Of a DNA stretch of 64,000 bases, positions 61,344 to 64,000 are shown piece by piece. A program made the position numbers and the translations under genes. Source of the stretch: Streptomyces barringtoniae (GTDB taxonomy: Bacteria > Actinomycetota > Actinomycetes > Streptomycetales > Streptomycetaceae); NCBI RefSeq assembly GCF_020819595.1, contig NZ_JAJHNP010000005.1, positions 372,001 through 436,000 of the forward strand, read 5' to 3'. Below the pieces are notes generated by a model, which did no database searches, was not told the DNA's origin, and saw only the letters and a list, made by a program, of their open reading frames with translations. Each line of letters starts with the position of its first letter. Positions within the stretch are counted from its first letter, which is position 1.

Positions 61344-62345
61344 ATGGTGCAGATACCGAACACGCCCACGAGTGCCGATGTGGCCCGCCTGGCGGGCGTC
61401 TCGCGCGCGACCGTGTCCTACGTCCTCAACAACACCAGCGCCGTCCGGATCAGCGAACCGACGCGGCGCCGCGTGCGTGAGGCCGCGCGGGAACTGGGGT
61501 ACGTCCCGCACGCCGCCGCCCGCAGCCTGCGCGCCGGACACAGCCGTATGGTCCTCATGCCCGCCCCGGCGATCCCCGTGGGCCCGCTCTACAGCAGGTT
61601 CCTCAACGAGCTGCAGTGGGAGCTCGGCCGGCTCGACTACACCGTCGTGCAGTACGGAACCGTCGGCCTCAATGGAGACGAAGCCGCCCGCGCCTGGGCG
61701 GAGTTGCGGCCGGTCGCCGTCCTGGTGCCCGGTGCGGGACTCGGGCCGCAGGGCGTCGGGGTGCTCAAGCGCTCCGGTGCCCGGGCCGTGCTCACCCTCG
61801 GCCCCGGACGCGTCGACGGCGCGCACGCCCTGCTCATGGACCACGACGCCGTCGGTGCGTGCGCGGGCGCCCATCTGTACGCTCGGGGCCGGCGCCGGAT
61901 CGGTGTGGTGGTGCCCGAGGAGTCCGGCCTGGAGGCGTACTCCCGGCCCCGGCTCGCCGGTGTGCGCCAGGCTTTGCACGGCACGGACGCCGTCGTCACC
62001 GAGCTTCCGCTCGCGTACACGGAGGAGTCGGCCACGCAACTGGCCGCGCGCGTAGGGGAGTTGGAACTGGATGCGGTGTTCGCCTACAACGACGAGTACG
62101 CGATGCTCCTGATGCGCGCCCTGCAGGACGCGGGTGTGCGCATCCCCGAGGACGCGGCCGTGATCGGCGCCGACGACCTGATGCTCGGGCGGCTGCTGCG
62201 GCCTCGCCTCAGCACGGTGCACATCGAACTGCCCTCGGGCCGCGAGCTCGCCGAGCTGGTCGACCGGGCGGTCCGCGACCCCGGCGGCGTGCCGGAGGTG
62301 CACAAGGTCCTGGGCGCCTCGGTGATCCGGCGCGAGTCCACCTGA
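61344..62345 (+). CDS. LacI-family transcriptional regulator
   Basis: A 333-residue regulator. The N-terminal HTH with hinge helix is clear (TSADVARLAGVSRATVSYVL, then NNTSAVRISEPTRRRVREAA, ending RSLRAGHSR), followed by a periplasmic-binding-type effector domain (about 65-330, with VIGADDLMLGRLLRPRLSTV). ATG at 61344 lies just before the HTH; ATG at 61284 or 61332 is possible, and none has a good ribosome site. It precedes the aldehyde dehydrogenase gene by 164 bases; whether it regulates it is unknown. Confidence 0.92.
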   Translation: MVQIPNTPTSADVARLAGVSRATVSYVLNNTSAVRISEPTRRRVREAARELGYVPHAAARSLRAGHSRMVLMPAPAIPVGPLYSRFLNELQWELGRLDYTVVQYGTVGLNGDEAARAWAELRPVAVLVPGAGLGPQGVGVLKRSGARAVLTLGPGRVDGAHALLMDHDAVGACAGAHLYARGRRRIGVVVPEESGLEAYSRPRLAGVRQALHGTDAVVTELPLAYTEESATQLAARVGELELDAVFAYNDEYAMLLMRALQDAGVRIPEDAAVIGADDLMLGRLLRPRLSTVHIELPSGRELAELVDRAVRDPGGVPEVHKVLGASVIRREST

Positions 62346-62509
62346 CGGCGGACCTCGGTGGCAGCCGGAGCGCGGGCGACGCCGACGGGGACACACCTCC
62401 CGGTGGTGACGGGGTTCCGGAGGGGCGTCATAGCGATGTAGTTTCGCGCTCAACCAAGTAGCGTCGAGGCGGCAGTTCCGTACCGCCCGGCGATCGATCG
62501 GAGAGCCGT

Positions 62510-63946
62510 ATGCCGCTGCTCGACCCGAAGACCTGGCAGGAACGCAGCCTTGCCGGACCCGCCCACACCGTCACCGAGCCCGCCACCGGCGACGCGCTCG
62601 GCACCGTCACCCTCGCCGCCCCCGAGGACGTCGGCCGCGCGGCGCAGGCCGCCCGCGCAGCCCAGACCGACTGGGCCCGCACACCGCACTTCCAGCGGGC
62701 CCGGGTGCTGCGCAGGGCGGGGGACCTGTTCACCGAGCACGCCGACGGGTTGCGCGAGTGGCTCGTGCGCGAGTCCGGATCCGTGCCGGGCAAGGCGGAC
62801 TTCGAGCTCCATGTGGCCGCCCAGGAGTGCTACGAGGCCGCCGCCCTGGCCTCCCGGCCGACCGGCCAGGTGCTGCCCAGCGAGGCGCCCCGGCTGTCGT
62901 ACACCCGCCGGGTCCCGGTCGGCGTGGTGGGCGTGATCTCCCCGTTCAACGCGCCGCTGATCCTGTCCATCCGCTCCGTCGCGCCGGCCCTGGCGCTCGG
63001 CAACGCCGTGGTCCTCAAGCCGGATCCGCGCACAGCCGTCTGCGGCGGCCTCGCCCTCGCCGCCGTCTTCGCGGCCGCCGGCCTGCCCGAGGACCTGCTG
63101 CAGGTGCTGCCCGGCGCAGCGGAGGCGGGCCGGGCGCTGGTCGAGGACCCGCTCGTCCCCGTCATCTCCTTCACCGGATCCACCGCGGCGGGCCGCGCCG
63201 TCGGCGAGGCGGCCGGCCGCCACCTGAAGCGGGCCCACCTCGAACTCGGCGGGAACTCGGCCCTGATCGTGCTGGCGGACGCCGACCTCGACGCCGTGGT
63301 CTCCACGGCCGCCTGGGGCTCGTTCTTCCACCAGGGGCAGATCTGCATGACGACCGGCCGTCATCTCGTGCACGCCTCGCTCTACGACGAGTACGTCGAA
63401 CGGCTCGCTGCCAAGGCCGACTCGCTGACCGTCGGCGATCCCCACCGCGAGCAGGTCCACCTCGGGCCTGTCATCGACGCGGGACAACTCGCCAAGATCG
63501 ACGGCCTGGTGCGCACGAGCACGGCCCGCGGCGCGAGACTCGCCGCGGGCGGCAGTCACGAACAGCTCTTCTACCGGCCGACCGTACTGGCCGACGCGGG
63601 CGACGACACCCCGGCCTACGCCGAAGAGGTCTTCGGCCCGGTCGCGCCGGTCCGCTCCTTCGGCACCGCCGACGAGGCGGCCGCGCTCGCCGCGGACAGC
63701 CCGTACGGCCTCTCCCTCGGCATCGTCAGCCGGGACACCGCGCGGGCCCTCGACCTGGCCGAGCGGATCCCCACCGGCATCGTCCACGTCAACGACCAGA
63801 CCGTGAACGACGAGGCGGTGGCCCCCTTCGGCGGCGTCGCCGCGTCCGGCACCGGCGCCCGCTTCGGCGGCGAGGCCAACCTGGACGCCTTCACCGCGCT
63901 GCGCTGGACGACCGTACGCGGCGACGTGGCGCCGTACCCCTTCTAG
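62510..63946 (+). CDS. NAD(P)-dependent aldehyde dehydrogenase (benzaldehyde dehydrogenase-like)
   Basis: A 478-residue enzyme of the ALDH superfamily that oxidises aldehydes to acids. Family motifs: VVGVISPFNAPLILSIRSVA with the proton-relay Asn, FTGSTAAGRAVGEAA, catalytic Glu in LELGGNSALIV and the nucleophile Cys in GQICMTTGR; the ending EEVFGPVAPV and GGVAASGTGARFGG are conserved. The sequence is closest in feel to vanillin or benzaldehyde dehydrogenases, which is only a guess about substrate. GGAGAG lies 4 bases before the ATG. Confidence 0.94.
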   Translation: MPLLDPKTWQERSLAGPAHTVTEPATGDALGTVTLAAPEDVGRAAQAARAAQTDWARTPHFQRARVLRRAGDLFTEHADGLREWLVRESGSVPGKADFELHVAAQECYEAAALASRPTGQVLPSEAPRLSYTRRVPVGVVGVISPFNAPLILSIRSVAPALALGNAVVLKPDPRTAVCGGLALAAVFAAAGLPEDLLQVLPGAAEAGRALVEDPLVPVISFTGSTAAGRAVGEAAGRHLKRAHLELGGNSALIVLADADLDAVVSTAAWGSFFHQGQICMTTGRHLVHASLYDEYVERLAAKADSLTVGDPHREQVHLGPVIDAGQLAKIDGLVRTSTARGARLAAGGSHEQLFYRPTVLADAGDDTPAYAEEVFGPVAPVRSFGTADEAAALAADSPYGLSLGIVSRDTARALDLAERIPTGIVHVNDQTVNDEAVAPFGGVAASGTGARFGGEANLDAFTALRWTTVRGDVAPYPF

Positions 63947-63970
63947 GGGCGGTCTTACCCGCGCCAGGGG

Positions 63971-64000
63971 CTACTGGGCGGTGCCGCCCTGGGCCTCCTG
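63971..64000 (-). CDS. 3' end of a gene continuing past the window
   Basis: On the minus strand the last 30 bases read QEAQGGTAQ followed by TAG at 63971-63973, convergent with the aldehyde dehydrogenase gene and 24 bases from its stop. Too short to identify; the reading is suggested by position and codon pattern only. Confidence 0.35.
   Translation of the reverse strand, partial: QEAQGGTAQ

Overview
This window is a piece of a Streptomyces-type chromosome. GC is very high almost throughout, and starts are ATG or GTG with GGAGG-like ribosome sites or none. The gene set is typical of the genus: a SpoIIE-type PP2C phosphatase, an ECF sigma/anti-sigma pair, a class F sortase, an SAM-methyltransferase of the DUF574 kind, a GGDEF-EAL protein, ergothioneine genes, and many TetR, LysR and ArsR regulators. 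From memory, the block from the lipoprotein and RmdA-like protein through succinate dehydrogenase and the ornithine-lipid genes to egtABCD resembles the S. coelicolor SCO0910-SCO0930 neighbourhood; this was not checked here.

Layout. 1-6.8 kb: the end of a multidomain phosphatase, an Fpg/Nei glycosylase, an ECF sigma/anti-sigma operon and an amino-acid permease. 6.8-16.9 kb: a universal stress protein, a tandem-repeat intergenic region, the fused lysyl-tRNA synthetase/lysyl-phosphatidylglycerol synthase LysX, an MFS pump, a polysaccharide deacetylase, and a set of cell-surface genes (class F sortase, a membrane-anchored secreted protein, a DUF4239 protein, a Pro-rich surface protein). 17-25.8 kb: a repeat lipoprotein, a methyltransferase translationally coupled to a PAS-GGDEF-EAL protein, and a LysR regulator divergent from an sdhCAB operon that has a well-placed LysR box and probably a leaderless transcript. 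25.9-38.1 kb: a GlxA-type AraC regulator divergent from a cysteine hydrolase, a Tat-exported protein of unknown function, a CynX-like MFS, the olsB-olsA ornithine-lipid pair, a UvrA paralogue, small stress-type proteins, dodecin and a sugar-binding lipoprotein.

38.1-45 kb is an accessory, decaying zone. It holds a low-GC Tat-exported alpha/beta hydrolase, two SDR genes divergent from a TetR regulator across strong nested palindromes, a wrecked PP2C phosphatase, and an intact malic enzyme followed by a fumarase gene collapsed to its two ends. 45-49.5 kb is a tightly overlapping egtABCD operon without a recognisable egtE. 49.7-64 kb holds a bacterial PARG, a PemK-like toxin, a cupin pseudogene, an amidase, MFS/ArsR and LLM-oxidoreductase genes (one with a +1 frameshift), an FMN reductase/TetR pair, a TetR-controlled FAD monooxygenase, and a LacI regulator with an aldehyde dehydrogenase.

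The most unusual content is non-coding. Three unrelated minisatellite-like arrays (periods about 51-54, 44 and 46 bp) lie in intergenic gaps, and several regulator genes are preceded by paired perfect palindromes at 30-35 bp spacing. I found no CRISPR array, insertion sequence, integrase, tRNA or rRNA.
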